A DNA stretch of 64,000 nucleotides, from assembly GCA_038502055.1 (NCBI GenBank), contig JAXRKN010000007.1, positions 73,872 to 137,871 of the forward strand, given 5' to 3'. Position 1 is the first letter of the stretch. Every line of letters begins with the position of its first letter. This stretch comes from Tanytarsus gracilentus. Its lineage: Eukaryota; Arthropoda; Insecta; Diptera; Chironomidae. The translations under genes were made by a program, and so were the position numbers. This document shows positions 35,301-45,916 of this stretch, in pieces. The notes under the pieces are model-generated. The model did no database searches. It was not told the origin of the DNA and saw nothing but the letters and a program-made list of their open reading frames with translations.

Positions 35301-36334
35301 TATCATGAAAGTTAAAGAGTTAAAGTGAGAGAAGGGGAAATAATTGTTATTAAAAAGGGTTCGATTGTAAAAGGGTTTGGGATTGGATGAGTGATGCTAT
35401 AAATGTGATTCGAAAAATGGAGGAGTCTTTTTTTATGTACAAACGTAATTTGAATAATTTCACTCAATTAAAACCGTCAAAAACTGATTATAAAATTTTT
35501 TTTAAAACCATCAAAAATCGAATTTTTCACAATAAAATTAATCAAAAAATTCAATTTAATAATTTTGAAATATAAAATTTTTCACAATAAATTTTTCGAT
35601 GAATTCACAAATAAATGCAAGTCACTATTGCCAGAAATTTCAACTCTCGATTTTAACACAAAATTTTCAACCCTAAAAACAGAAAATTTTGCATTTTTCA
35701 TGGGATTGAAAACCCCGTTCATTAATTCATCACCATCTGCAGCATGCATGTCGCAATCGAATGCAACTTCTCTCTCACTCCGCTTTTTGGACAGAGGTCA
35801 GAGAGCACAACATAGCAGGGGATGAGAATGCATTGAGTGCATTGAATGAAAAATGAGGGTTGAATTTTTTATGCTAAAAATTATTTTAACAGTTTTACGG
35901 AAATTTTCAACGTTGAATTTTACCGTGATGTTGAAAAGTGAGAGCTCTTTTTGTATAAAATCGACAGATGTTTGGTTTTGCGTTAAAGAGAAATTAATCG
36001 AACGCAAATTTTTACTTTAATGTTGTGATAGGGTGAAAATTTTGAAATATAAAATTTTAATAAAAATTATTTGCATAAAATTACAAATTTTAATTAATTC
36101 CCAACACCTGGGAAATACGGGGTTTTTTACAGATTTTATGCAGAATCTCTGATGGATGATCGCAATTTCAAAATGGCCACATTAAACCTTATTACTTCCG
36201 TGCACGAAATAAAATTCACCCCTTTTCACATTTTTTTCTTTAGTATCAGATGATTTATGTGTTTCTTATCATCCACCACCCTCAACATATAAAACAAGGG
36301 AGGTATTATCGGTGCGCCGCGTTCTCAGTTTCAC
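32388..36334. other. Gene-free region far upstream of Krüppel
   Basis: No gene supported. Many short A-run plus GG motifs (aaaaaggat, aaaagggtt) recur, including aagggtt/aaccctt at 32736, 32814, 34174, 35355 and 35371. Open frames at 33541-34217 and 35387-35825 show no homology or splice structure. Confidence 0.4.
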
Positions 36335-37312
36335 TGTTCTCTTTGCAAAAAGCTCCGCAGAACTCCGCCTTTTCCGAATAGCTTCGCTTTTTACTTATTT
36401 TAATTTTTAATTTAATGAGTCAAAAACAAAAAATAAATGTATTGTATTAATTTTAAAGAGACATACAACTGCATTTATTTTCCCATGGTGAAGTAGTTAA
36501 CTAAGTCACTATGTTCCATTTTCCACCATGTCCCATTTCCCACTATGTTCCATTTTATACCATGTTCCATTTTCCACTATGTTCCATTTTCCACCATGTT
36601 CCATTTTCCACTATGTTCCATTTTCTTCTTTGTTTTCCTTTTTCCTTTCCCCTTCTTTTCTTCCTTTTCTTTTCCTTGTCCTTTTCCCTTTCTTTCCCTT
36701 GTTCCCTTTTCCTTTTCCCTTGTTCTTTTCCCTTTTTCATTTTCCCCTTTTCTTTTCCCCTTTTCATTTTCCCCTTTCTTTCCCTGTTCCTTTTCCTCTT
36801 TTTATTGCTGTTTGGTTGGGTCTGGCTGTTGAAAAATGGATTATGGTATCCGTGGCGATTGGTCGTCGAAAAATTTGTGCTCTATTAGTCCTCGCAATAT
36901 TGGTAAAAATAAAAATTTCATTATCTCTAAAAAAATTTTACTCTCACGATGAAATCTCACTGTTTTTCTCCATAAATTTTTTTTAATTTATTAACTTTAT
37001 GGTTTTTGAAAATTTCGTGTGATGTCTTCTTCTAATAGCAGAATAAATAAAAAAATTCGAAGAAAATCCGTTGTCCGTGGACCTGTAGAGGGAAAAAAAA
37101 CTCTCCCGGTCCGGTTTGTGTCGGTGCTACAGCTCTTTTGCGTCCTGCCTGACCTGGGCTGGCATACAAGTGTGTATACTTTTTAGATTCGTAATTCGAT
37201 GGCCTTGCATGTGGCAAAAGTTCTAGATCGAAATAAGGCTTTTTGAGGGCAGCAGGTGACAAAGAGAGTTTTCTCTCAAGATCGAAAACAATATATAGCG
37301 AAGCTATAATTT
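36335..37312 (-). mobile_element. Second HINE family member, diverged, reverse orientation
   Basis: Read on the minus strand, it starts with aaattatagcttcgctatatatt and ends just beyond aagcgaagctattcgg. These are the same end structures as the Helentron, with one base change in the left subterminal repeat (ATAGCTTCGCT, 37307-37297) matched by the complementary change in the right one (AGCGAAGCTAT, 36388-36378). Inside are a 17-bp minisatellite and a long pyrimidine-rich tract. It has no coding region. The exact 3' terminus (about 36335-36350) is not fixed. Confidence 0.75.
36508..36630. repeat. 17-bp minisatellite (atgttccattttccacc type)
   Basis: About seven tandem units with C/T variants (ccaccatg / ccactatg), followed to about 36800 by an irregular ccttttcccttt pyrimidine tract. 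All three + frames stay open through it because it lacks TAA/TAG/TGA, which produces spurious ORFs. It takes the place that the 120-bp minisatellite has in the other family. Confidence 0.9.
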
Positions 37313-39379
37313 ATACGCACACTAACAAACTTTCAAATCCTTTTTCAATGGGGTTGATACTCTTCGTGAGATTGCATAACATTCAACCACCACATGTTCA
37401 ATGTAACTCAATTTGGCGCGTCCTGCATCCCTTCCTGGTCACTCACACACACACAAATAAAATATTGAAATCGATGCAAGCTGCAACAATGTTGAATAAT
37501 CGTTTATCCTTTTCTACAACTGTGTCCATTCAACCTTGTCTCTCTCTTCCTTGAGAAATCCTCAAAGATTCTTTTGTGCAATTGTTAAAGATTCATTTTG
37601 GTTGTCGGAGAAGAAAATTTAAAATTATATTTTTTTTGCATGACAATTCTTAGAGAGATTTTTACCTAAAACTTGATTGATTTTGCTTGGGTAAAATTGA
37701 AATTTGAATGAAAACTTCTCAATCATGTAAACTGTAATTAAATTTCAACAATGCGCTTTCACTCTTTGAGAATTTCTTTTCATGGAGTAAAATAGAATGC
37801 CAATCAAAGGATTTTGTTATAGAGATAATGCAATGTAGGCATAAAGAGCACACGTGAATGAGTTGAAATGATGAATTGAAACAAAATGATTGATTTTTTA
37901 AAAAATTATCTAGAAATTTAGATTTTTTTAAACTCAAAATCATCCATTACATTCATTCACACTCGTGCCATCATGATCATTATACTAAAAACCTATTTCC
38001 ATTTTTTTAACTCCCTTTAACTTTTTTTCCCTTCTTTGATGTTCATCCAAACCCACAGCGCATCGTATAAAGAAGTGTAAATAACTTAAAAATAAAACAG
38101 TAAAATGCATTTTTTATTATAGCGCACGCGTCTCACACCAAGAAAAATCTTCCTCATCTCTCTCGTGCCATCTTCAATCCCCTCATTCGTTTTTTTATTG
38201 TCTCTTAAAATACACACTTCTCTTTTAAGAAAAAAGTAAGAATGATTTTTTAAGCATGTTAGAGAGGTGAAGATTATTGAGGAGGGTAAAAAAATGTGAT
38301 ATATATAAAAAACACCATAATGTCCGTCAGAGCATAACGGTCACATTCTAATCATCATCCATTTCCATCACTAACGAGTAGCCATGATGCTAATAAAAAA
38401 GTCATCGAGCTACTTAATCAAACTGTTATCAAAATCAATGACAACTCAACATATTTGGTTGCCGCTAAAGTCATGTAAAGCTATTGCCGTTGACAAATGA
38501 ATTCGAGGTGATTTTTTCGAGAGTCATCTAAGCGACGATATCACATTACACTTTTTTTGCTTATACGAGAAATCCGAAGAGATTTTTGATAGTTTGCGGT
38601 TAATGTGCAAGTTGGTCCGGTAGGCTGGGTAATCAATCAAGGACTTCAAATATCATCAATTATGGAGCAAAAAGATGTTTTATAAAAATGGGATTTGAGT
38701 TTTTCAAATGCGGTATGTTTAAATTATCACAACCACCATCAATCGCGTGGCTGGAGTTGCTTTTCTAATTAATATTTGACTTTCTTCCGCTCTTTCTCCC
38801 TCCTATGATCATCTCAAGTGAGTATGTACGCCAGCATCAAGTCAACAGTGAACAGTAATTTGTGTGTTTTTTAACATCTAACCATTTTTATATGTCGATG
38901 GGGTCTTCCACCCCCTTAAAATAACAACATCAACGTAAAAATACTCGACAACTACGAGGAAATAAAAAATATTCCTTGTCATTAGTCAAATGGTAAGATG
39001 AAATGTGACTTTATCGGGTTTATTTAAAGAAAATTATTTGGATTTCTTCAAATATTTTCACTTTTTTTAAGGATATTTTTGTGTAAGTTTCATGGAATTT
39101 TTATTATAGATTCTCTTATATTTTTATTAATTTCAGAATTATTTTATAAAATTTTATTTAAAAATTTCTTTATTACAGTTTGTTATAAATTTATAATTTT
39201 AAAATTAAATAACCGTCACTGAGAATTCAAAAAATAAATAACCGTCATTGAGAATTCAAAAAATATTTTTTTTGTGTGTCCCTGTAGTTTCGGGGGTATA
39301 AAACTTTCTCTCGTGTTTACAGCCAAATTTACTAAATTTTTAAATAAAAATCTAACTTTATCACACAAACAGAGAAAAT
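37313..39379. other. Gene-free stretch upstream of HDAC3
   Basis: No gene supported. A direct repeat of about 28 bp (aaccgtcactgagaattcaa and aaccgtcattgagaattcaa) occurs at 39211 and 39239, shortly before the HDAC3 start, where promoter elements are expected. Confidence 0.45.
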
Positions 39380-40917
39380 ATGTCAAACAGAAAAGTATCT
39401 TATGCATTTTGCGGTGAAGTTGGAAATTTTCATTATGGGTGAGCCAAACTTTTTTATTAAAAATAAATTTTTAAAATTATTTTTTTAGTCCTGGACATCC
39501 AATGAAGCCGCATCGATTAGCGGTTATACATCATCTTGTGATGGAATATGGTTTACACAAGAAAATGCAAATTTTTAGACCATACAAGTGAGTAATACTT
39601 GATAAATATTCGACAACTGGATCTTATTGAATTTTTTAGAGCCACATCTCAAGACATGTGCCGTTTTCACGATTCCGACTACATTGATTTCCTACAAAAG
39701 ACACTTCCCGGTCAAGTTTCCCTTCAAGATCACAAACAATTCAATCTCGGCGACGATTGTCCCATATTCGATGGACTCTTTAACTTCTGCTCAATGTATA
39801 CCGGCGCGAGTCTCGAAGGAGCTCAAAAAATTAATCACAATCAGAGCGACATTTGTATAAATTGGAGTGGCGGACTTCATCATGCAAAAAAATTTGAACC
39901 GTCGGGATTTTGCTATGTGAATGACATTGTGATAAGCATTTTGGAGCTTCTAAAGTATCATCCTCGAGTGCTATACATTGACATTGACGTGCATCATGGC
40001 GATGGCGTGCAAGAAGCATTTTATCTCACTGATCGTGTCATGACAGTCAGTTTTCATAAATACGGCGATAAATTTTTCCCAGGTATAAAAAGCTTAAAAA
40101 ATCACAAAAACTTTTTATTTAATAAAACATTTTTTTAGGCACTGGATCAATGTACGAAATCGGTGCTGAAAGTGGTCGCTATTATTCTGTGAACGTTCCC
40201 TTCAAGGAAGGCATCGACGATCAAAGTTATTTCCAAGTTTTTAAACCAGTCATCTCATATGTCATGGAGTTCTATCGACCGACTGTAATTGTCCTGCAAT
40301 GTGGAGCTGATTCATTGGCGGGCGATCGACTCGGATGTTTTTCATTGTCAACAAGAGGTCATGGAGAGTGTGTTAAATTCGTTAAAGGATTCAATATTCC
40401 GACTCTCATACTTGGAGGTAATTTTTATATTTTTAAACTTTAAAATAATTTTTATATTTTTACTTTAAAATAATTTTATTCATAAAATATTTTTTTAGGC
40501 GGCGGATACACACTCAGAAATGTAGCGAGATGTTGGACATATGAAACCTCACTGTGCGTCGACGAACCAATTTCTAATGACATACCGATGAATCTTTATT
40601 TGGAATTTTTTAAACCTGATTTTGTGTTGCACCCCGACATCGAGCATGGACGTCGAATTGAGAATGCAAATTCAAAGCAGTACCTCGAAGCGATTATAAA
40701 ACACACCTACGATATCCTCAAAATGTGTCAGCACAGTCCGTCAGTTCAAATGTTTGACATTCCAGCCGATGCGTTGCCGGACGAAAAAGAGCGAAATGTT
40801 GAAGAAACCGATGCCGATACGCGAATGAGTCAAGCGGATATAGACAACATGATTGAGAAGAATAACGAGTATTATGATGATGAAAATGACAATGACAAGG
40901 ACACGAATGAATTGTAA
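39380..40917 (+). CDS. HDAC3: Histone deacetylase 3 (class I HDAC)
   Basis: Zn-dependent lysine deacetylase, the catalytic subunit of the nuclear SMRTER/NCoR corepressor complex. Exons: 39380-39438, 39489-39587, 39640-40082, 40139-40417, 40499-40917; 432 aa, close to human HDAC3. The start MSNRKVSYAF..VGNFHYGPGHPMKPHR identifies HDAC3 rather than HDAC1. The active-site segment GGLHHAKK, the zinc ligands in IDIDVHHGDGV and CGADSLAGDRLG, and the GGGGYTLRNVARCW segment near the catalytic Tyr region are all intact. The acidic tail (NEYYDDENDNDKD) is typical. Introns are 50-80 bp. The gene ends about 200 bp from the Wntless stop, tail-to-tail. Confidence 0.96.
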
Positions 40918-41115
40918 AATAAAACAATTTTTTAAATTACATTTTTTTAATACTGTTTGGGTTATAATTAAATGCAGTATAAAATTCACTAAATGTTATT
41001 TGACACATCAAGAGAGCAAAATAATTTAAATTGAGCAAAAAAATGGAAGATTCGTAAATGGCACAAGCATAAGAGATTTTTTAAGTAGTTTTAGCTCAAA
41101 AGGGAATAAATATTT

Positions 41116-42856
41116 TTAATCTAAAGCCGTTTTTCGAGCAAATTGAGTCAATGATGAAATTTCACTCGGATGACCATCTGATGGCAAATTGCTGAATTCA
41201 ATTTCTTCGCCACTTCCCATGATATTCTCTTGAGTTTCATTGTTCTCGGGCCATTTCTTGTGCGAAGGTGCATACAAAATTATCATTGACGCAATATAAA
41301 TGTTCCACATGCCATAAACGCCAGTCAAGAAAGCGGATGAAAATTCAATATCAACGTTATCGTTCCAGTGCCATTGTGAGTCAGTTACTTGGCCCAATAC
41401 GAATCCAATGATGGTGAGGAGTGCACAGAGGAGCGTTGCCAACATGAGAAATTTAAAGCGATAAATGATTCCTTCATAATGCAAGCGACGGACTTTACTC
41501 ATTGATGGCAAAACACTTCTTTTGATGCTAATATTGCAGAAAACTTTCCAAATCATAAAGCACAAGAAGAGGAAGTAAATTGCTGCCGAAATTGCTCCAA
41601 GAATTATGAATGACATCTGAAAAAAATATTTTAAATTCAATTTATTTTAAAGTTTGCAAAAAAATCACTTACAGCAAGTTTGCTTCCGAATCTGCTAACC
41701 CAAATCGATGAGAATGGATTTCTTAGTTGAACGCCACGCTCACAAATGTCGAAGAGAAAGAGTGAAACACATCCGGTTATGACAGCCAACAAATGTCTCC
41801 AATAGATTTTCAATGAACTTCTGTCTCCCGTTTCTTGAATCAACATGTGCTCGCCAGCAAAAATTAACCAAAACGAGCAGAGCATCGCATAAAACATTCC
41901 TTGACGGATCTCACCAAGCAAAAGCATGAATTTCATTTCAAAGAAAAGCGTGAGATACTCGAATGGAGCTGTAATGGAAATTAATTAAAAACATTACTCT
42001 ATTAAGTTAATAACTCACCATTCAAGAAAGTCAATGATGCTCCGAGGTAGATTAACATATATTCCAAAAGAACTGGTTTTCTTTGAAGTAAATGAACACG
42101 ATTCCAAAACCAAATCATTACGGCAACAATGAGTGGAAAGAAGACGCTCTTAAGAGCCATCCAGACTTTAGTAAATCCACCATTTTGGTAGATTGTCGAC
42201 AGGTGAACATCCGTGATGAATCCCACATCCAAATTCATTTTACGATCATTATCAACAGGAACGCGAACATTCAGAAGATACTAAAAATATTATTGAAATT
42301 AGCAATTATTATTTTAATTTTATAATTATAATAATAAATAATAATGATAAAAATTAATAATTTCTCACATAATCATGATGAAGCGATCCCATTTCGAAGA
42401 TTGGTATCGTGTCACACTGATACATGTACTTATCAGTGTAGTTGTCAACGACACAATGTAAATCTCGTGTCTCGAGAGAGCTCGCATAATACTTCCATTC
42501 GTTTTCGGGATCTTCCTTGTTGTGATATGCCAATCTCATGTCTAAAGTAATCTCACTGTCTGGTTTATTGTAAGTCATTTGATCGTAAGCAATGTCAGCT
42601 TGCAAAACTCCAATTAAATTTTGTTGCCAGCGAGAAAAATCCAGATTCAATCCATCGCGAGGAAGAGGAATTTGAAAGACGAAAACCAATTTGTTGGCCA
42701 TTCGAACGTTATCCTTAAGCATTTCGTCGTGATGAACATGTTTGCAGTTGGAATTTAATCCGCGAGGATAAATCCACAAGCTTGTGTCGTTGTGTGAACC
42801 CGGCACATCCGAACAAATCGTTCCCAAAATTGTTTGAACGGAAGAGGGTTTGGGTG
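41116..42856 (-). CDS. wls: Wntless (Evi/Sprinter), Wnt cargo receptor; first exon missing
   Basis: Multi-pass Golgi/plasma-membrane protein that carries lipid-modified Wnt to the cell surface. Exons on the minus strand: 42856-42369, 42280-42019, 41968-41673, 41616-41116, about 516 aa, phases consistent. Landmarks include ICSDVPGSHNDTSLWIYPRG, VFVFQIPLPRD, the luminal region ending MYQCDTIPIFEMGSLHHDYY, and the hydrophobic segments of the C-terminal half (VAVMIWFWNR, LMLATLLCALLTIIGFVLG). The first visible exon begins with the last two bases of an Ala codon. The roughly 30-residue exon with the N-terminal signal anchor therefore lies further right, beyond the Helentron that starts only 54 bp from this exon. 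I did not find it between 58369 and 64000, so intron 1 may exceed 21 kb. Confidence 0.95.
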
Positions 42857-43099
42857 CTGAAAGAAAAATTCCAGACACACAAAGCGTGTAAACAAAAAGC
42901 GGGTAAACAAAATTATAGCTCCGCTATATATTAATTTTGGATTTTTCCAAAACCTGTTTTCGACCCCTAGTGCCAAGACATTACATTGTGCAATATCAAA
43001 ACATATACTCAAATGATAGGCCTAGTCAAACCCTACAAACTGGCGAAAACAGATTTGAAATCGGTTGATCCTACGAGGAGTTAGAGCCATTTAAGTCAT

Positions 43100-43152
43100 C
43101 TTACTTTCTCACTTTCTTACTTTCTCACTTTCTTACTTTCTCACTTTCTTAC
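43100..43152 (+). repeat. Microsatellite ctttctnactt near the Helentron left end
   Basis: Alternating tttcttac and tttctcac units, also present in the HINE at about 10668-10722. Position and sequence are conserved between the autonomous and non-autonomous elements. Confidence 0.9.
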
Positions 43153-43321
43153 GATCTTAGTGAACGCCATATCTCAAGAACGGCTGGTCGGATTTGATTC
43201 GGGTTTGTGGCTAAAGATCGGGTTTTGGTTCTAGTTGTGCAAGAAGTATTTTGTTTTGAGGTACGACCCTTCAAGGACCGTCCGTGAGTGCAAAAATGTC
43301 CTTTTTCATACAAATTTTCTC

Positions 43322-44880
43322 TTATATGGCTTCATGGGTATCGTTGAACTCGTAATTGGACCAGGAATCGATTGGCATTGACGATTTTTGAGGAGTGTCC
43401 ATCATGGCCGGCCTGGAGTGCCACTAATGTCCATTTTTCAGAACTATGGCTTCATGGGTATCGTTGAACTCGTAATTTGACCAGGAATCGATTGGCATTC
43501 ATGATTTTTGAGGAATGTCGATCATGGCCGGCCTGGAGTGCCACTAATGTTCATTTTTTCAGAACTATGGCTTCATGGGTATCGTTGAACTCGTAATTTG
43601 ACCAGGAATCGATTGGCATTCATGATTTTTGAGGAATGTCGATCATGGCCGGCCTGGAGTGCCACTAATGTTCATTTTTTCAGAACTATGGCTTCATGGG
43701 TATCGTTGAACTCGTAATTTGACCAGGAATCGATTGGCATTCATGATTTTTGAGGAATGTCGATCATGGCCGGCCTGGAGTGCCACTAATGTTCATTTTT
43801 TCAGAACTATGGCTTCATGGGTATCGTTGAACTCGTAATTTGACCAGGAATCGATTGGCATTCATGATTTTTGAGGAATGTCGATCATGGCCGGCCTGGA
43901 GTGCCACTAATGTTCATTTTTTCAGAACTATGGCTTCATGGGTATCGTTGAACTCGTAATTTGACCAGGAATCGATTGGCATTCATGATTTTTGAGGAAT
44001 GTCGATCATGGCCGGCCTGGAGTGCCACTAATGTTCATTTTTTCAGAACTATGGCTTCATGGGTATCGTTGAACTCGTAATTTGACCAGGAATCGATTGG
44101 CATTCATGATTTTTGAGGAATGTCGATCATGGCCGGCCAGGAGTGCCACTAATGTCCATTTTTCAGAACTATGGCTTCATGGGTATCGTTGAACTAGTAA
44201 TTTGATCAGGAATCGATTGGCATTGATGATTTTTGAGGAGTGTCCATCATGGCCGGCCTGGAGTGCCACTAATGTCCATTTTTCAGAACTATGGCTTCAT
44301 GGGTTTCGTTGAACTCGTCATTGGGTCAGGAATCGATTGGCATTGATGATTTTTGAGGAGTGTCCATCATGGCCGGCCTGGAGTGCCACTAATGTCCATT
44401 TTTCAGAACTATGGCTTCATGGGTATCGTTGAACTCGTAATTTGACCAGGAATCGATTGGCATTGATGATTTTTGAGGAGTGTCCATCATGGCCGGCCTG
44501 GAGTGCCACTAATGTCCATTTTTCAGAACTATGGCTTCATGGGTATCGTTGAACTCGTCATTGGGTCAGGAATCGATTGGCATTGATGATTTTTGAGGAA
44601 TGTCCATCATGGCCGGCCTGGAGTGCCACTAATGTTCATTTTTTCAGAACTATGACTTCATGTATGTCGTTGAACTCGTCATTGCATCAGGAATCGATTG
44701 ACATTGATGATTTTTGAGGAGTGTCCATCATGACCGGCCAGGAGTGTCACTTATGTCCAATTTTCAGAACTATGGCTTCATGTATGCCGTTGAACTTGTG
44801 ATTGGGCCAGGAATCGATTGGCATCGATGATTTTTGAGGAATTTTCGGCCAGGACTGCTACTAGAGTTTAAATATTACTT
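43322..44880 (+). repeat. 120/121-bp minisatellite, 13 units
   Basis: Units start near 43322, 43442, 43563, 43684, 43805, 43926, 44047, 44167, 44287, 44407, 44527, 44648 and 44768. Five consecutive 121-bp units (43442-44046) are practically identical, followed by mixed 120-bp variants. Most contain GGCCGGCC; the unit near 44648 reads gaccggcc and the last is truncated and lacks it. The ends of the array are the most diverged, as expected for homogenisation in the centre. Confidence 0.95.
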
Positions 44881-44917
44881 CAAAAAATCATGCTTTAATT
44901 CATAAAAATTGATATTT

Positions 44918-45005
44918 ATCAGGTGTTTAATGTTTTAAAAGTTTCAAAACATTAAATTTACCTGAAAATACCTAATTATTTAAAAGGTATAAAAAAAAAT
45001 GGTTA
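44918..45005 (+). promoter_or_regulatory. Promoter module of the Helentron Rep gene
   Basis: Contains caggtg, ttacctga, tacctaa and a TATA-like aaaaggtataaaaaa. The same sequence of motifs occurs upstream of the second gene at 57336-57420. The first exon of the 5'UTR would follow, with an intron at 45593-45697. Confidence 0.6.
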
Positions 45006-45592
45006 TGAACAAAAAGATAAAACTTTTTATTATCAAAGAATTTAATTTTTTTTATCGTTAAAATTTTTAGAAAACAATGCAGGTATCAAGATTTTTGCCT
45101 CTTCTGATCATTGGAAGACTTCAATCTCGAGTTTAAAGATGTTCATACATCATTTTTTAACAAAATTATCGCTCCCTGTTAAATTAATAAAAATATTGCT
45201 CTTAAGCAAGTGTAATTAATTTTAAAACAGTTACAAATGATATTAAAATTTTTTTTATTTAGTTGAATGACATGATAATTATCGTAACTTAAGTTTCTCA
45301 TAAATCGTTGATAAGTTTTTTGAAGTACTTGTACCTAATTTACTACCTGTAAACTTTTAAAAACATACGAAGATTATTGTGTTGAAGATTATTGTGTTAA
45401 AGATTATTTCATCATTCAAAACAAATATCAGTTCAAGTCTAACATTCAAGCAGTGAACAGTTGAAAAATTGTTCCTGTTGATTTTTGGAAGGTTTTTATT
45501 TTAAATCTATTGAAAGTTAATTGTGTTAGTGTTGAATTCAAAAAGGTTTTTGTCAAAACCAAATAAAAAGTGGTGTAATTCACAAAGTGAAG

Positions 45593-45697
45593 GTAAGCGT
45601 TAACTTACAATAATTATAATAGCAAAAACTTTTTTACCTGAGTTAAAGTTTTTAAGCTTTTTTTATTTCAATAATAATATTTCTTTTTTTATTTCAG
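45593..45697 (+). other. 5'UTR intron of the Helentron Rep gene
   Basis: Donor gtaagcg at 45593 and acceptor tttatttcag at 45697. No ATG lies between the acceptor and the ORF start at 45917, so the downstream ATG is the first one on the spliced message. Confidence 0.65.
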
Positions 45698-45719
45698 AAC
45701 ATAGAATTTTGAGCCAGTG

Positions 45720-45805
45720 CGACCAGAAAGACAAGAAGACGAGAGTGAGAGACGACGACGACGAGAGTGAGAGACGACGACGACGAGAGTGAGAGACGAG
45801 GACGA
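45720..45805 (+). repeat. gacgacgacgagagtgaga microsatellite in the 5'UTR
   Basis: Three tandem units of about 25 bp of a purine-rich gac/gag repeat, just after the 5'UTR intron and before the large ORF. Confidence 0.85.
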
Positions 45806-45916
45806 CGAAGAGGGCAACCCATACATTATCATAAAAGTGGTGAGTGATTTTCATAGTTATTAAGTTAGAGTAAACTCTTTAATATCAAAATCTGGTGAAA
45901 AAGTAAAGTAAAAGTA

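Noticed and set aside
36511..36986. Three overlapping long ORFs in a pyrimidine-rich stretch, plus one on the other strand
   Set aside because: They are products of a minisatellite and pyrimidine tract that lack stop codons; composition is extreme (Phe/Pro/Ser/Leu only) and there is no start context or homology.
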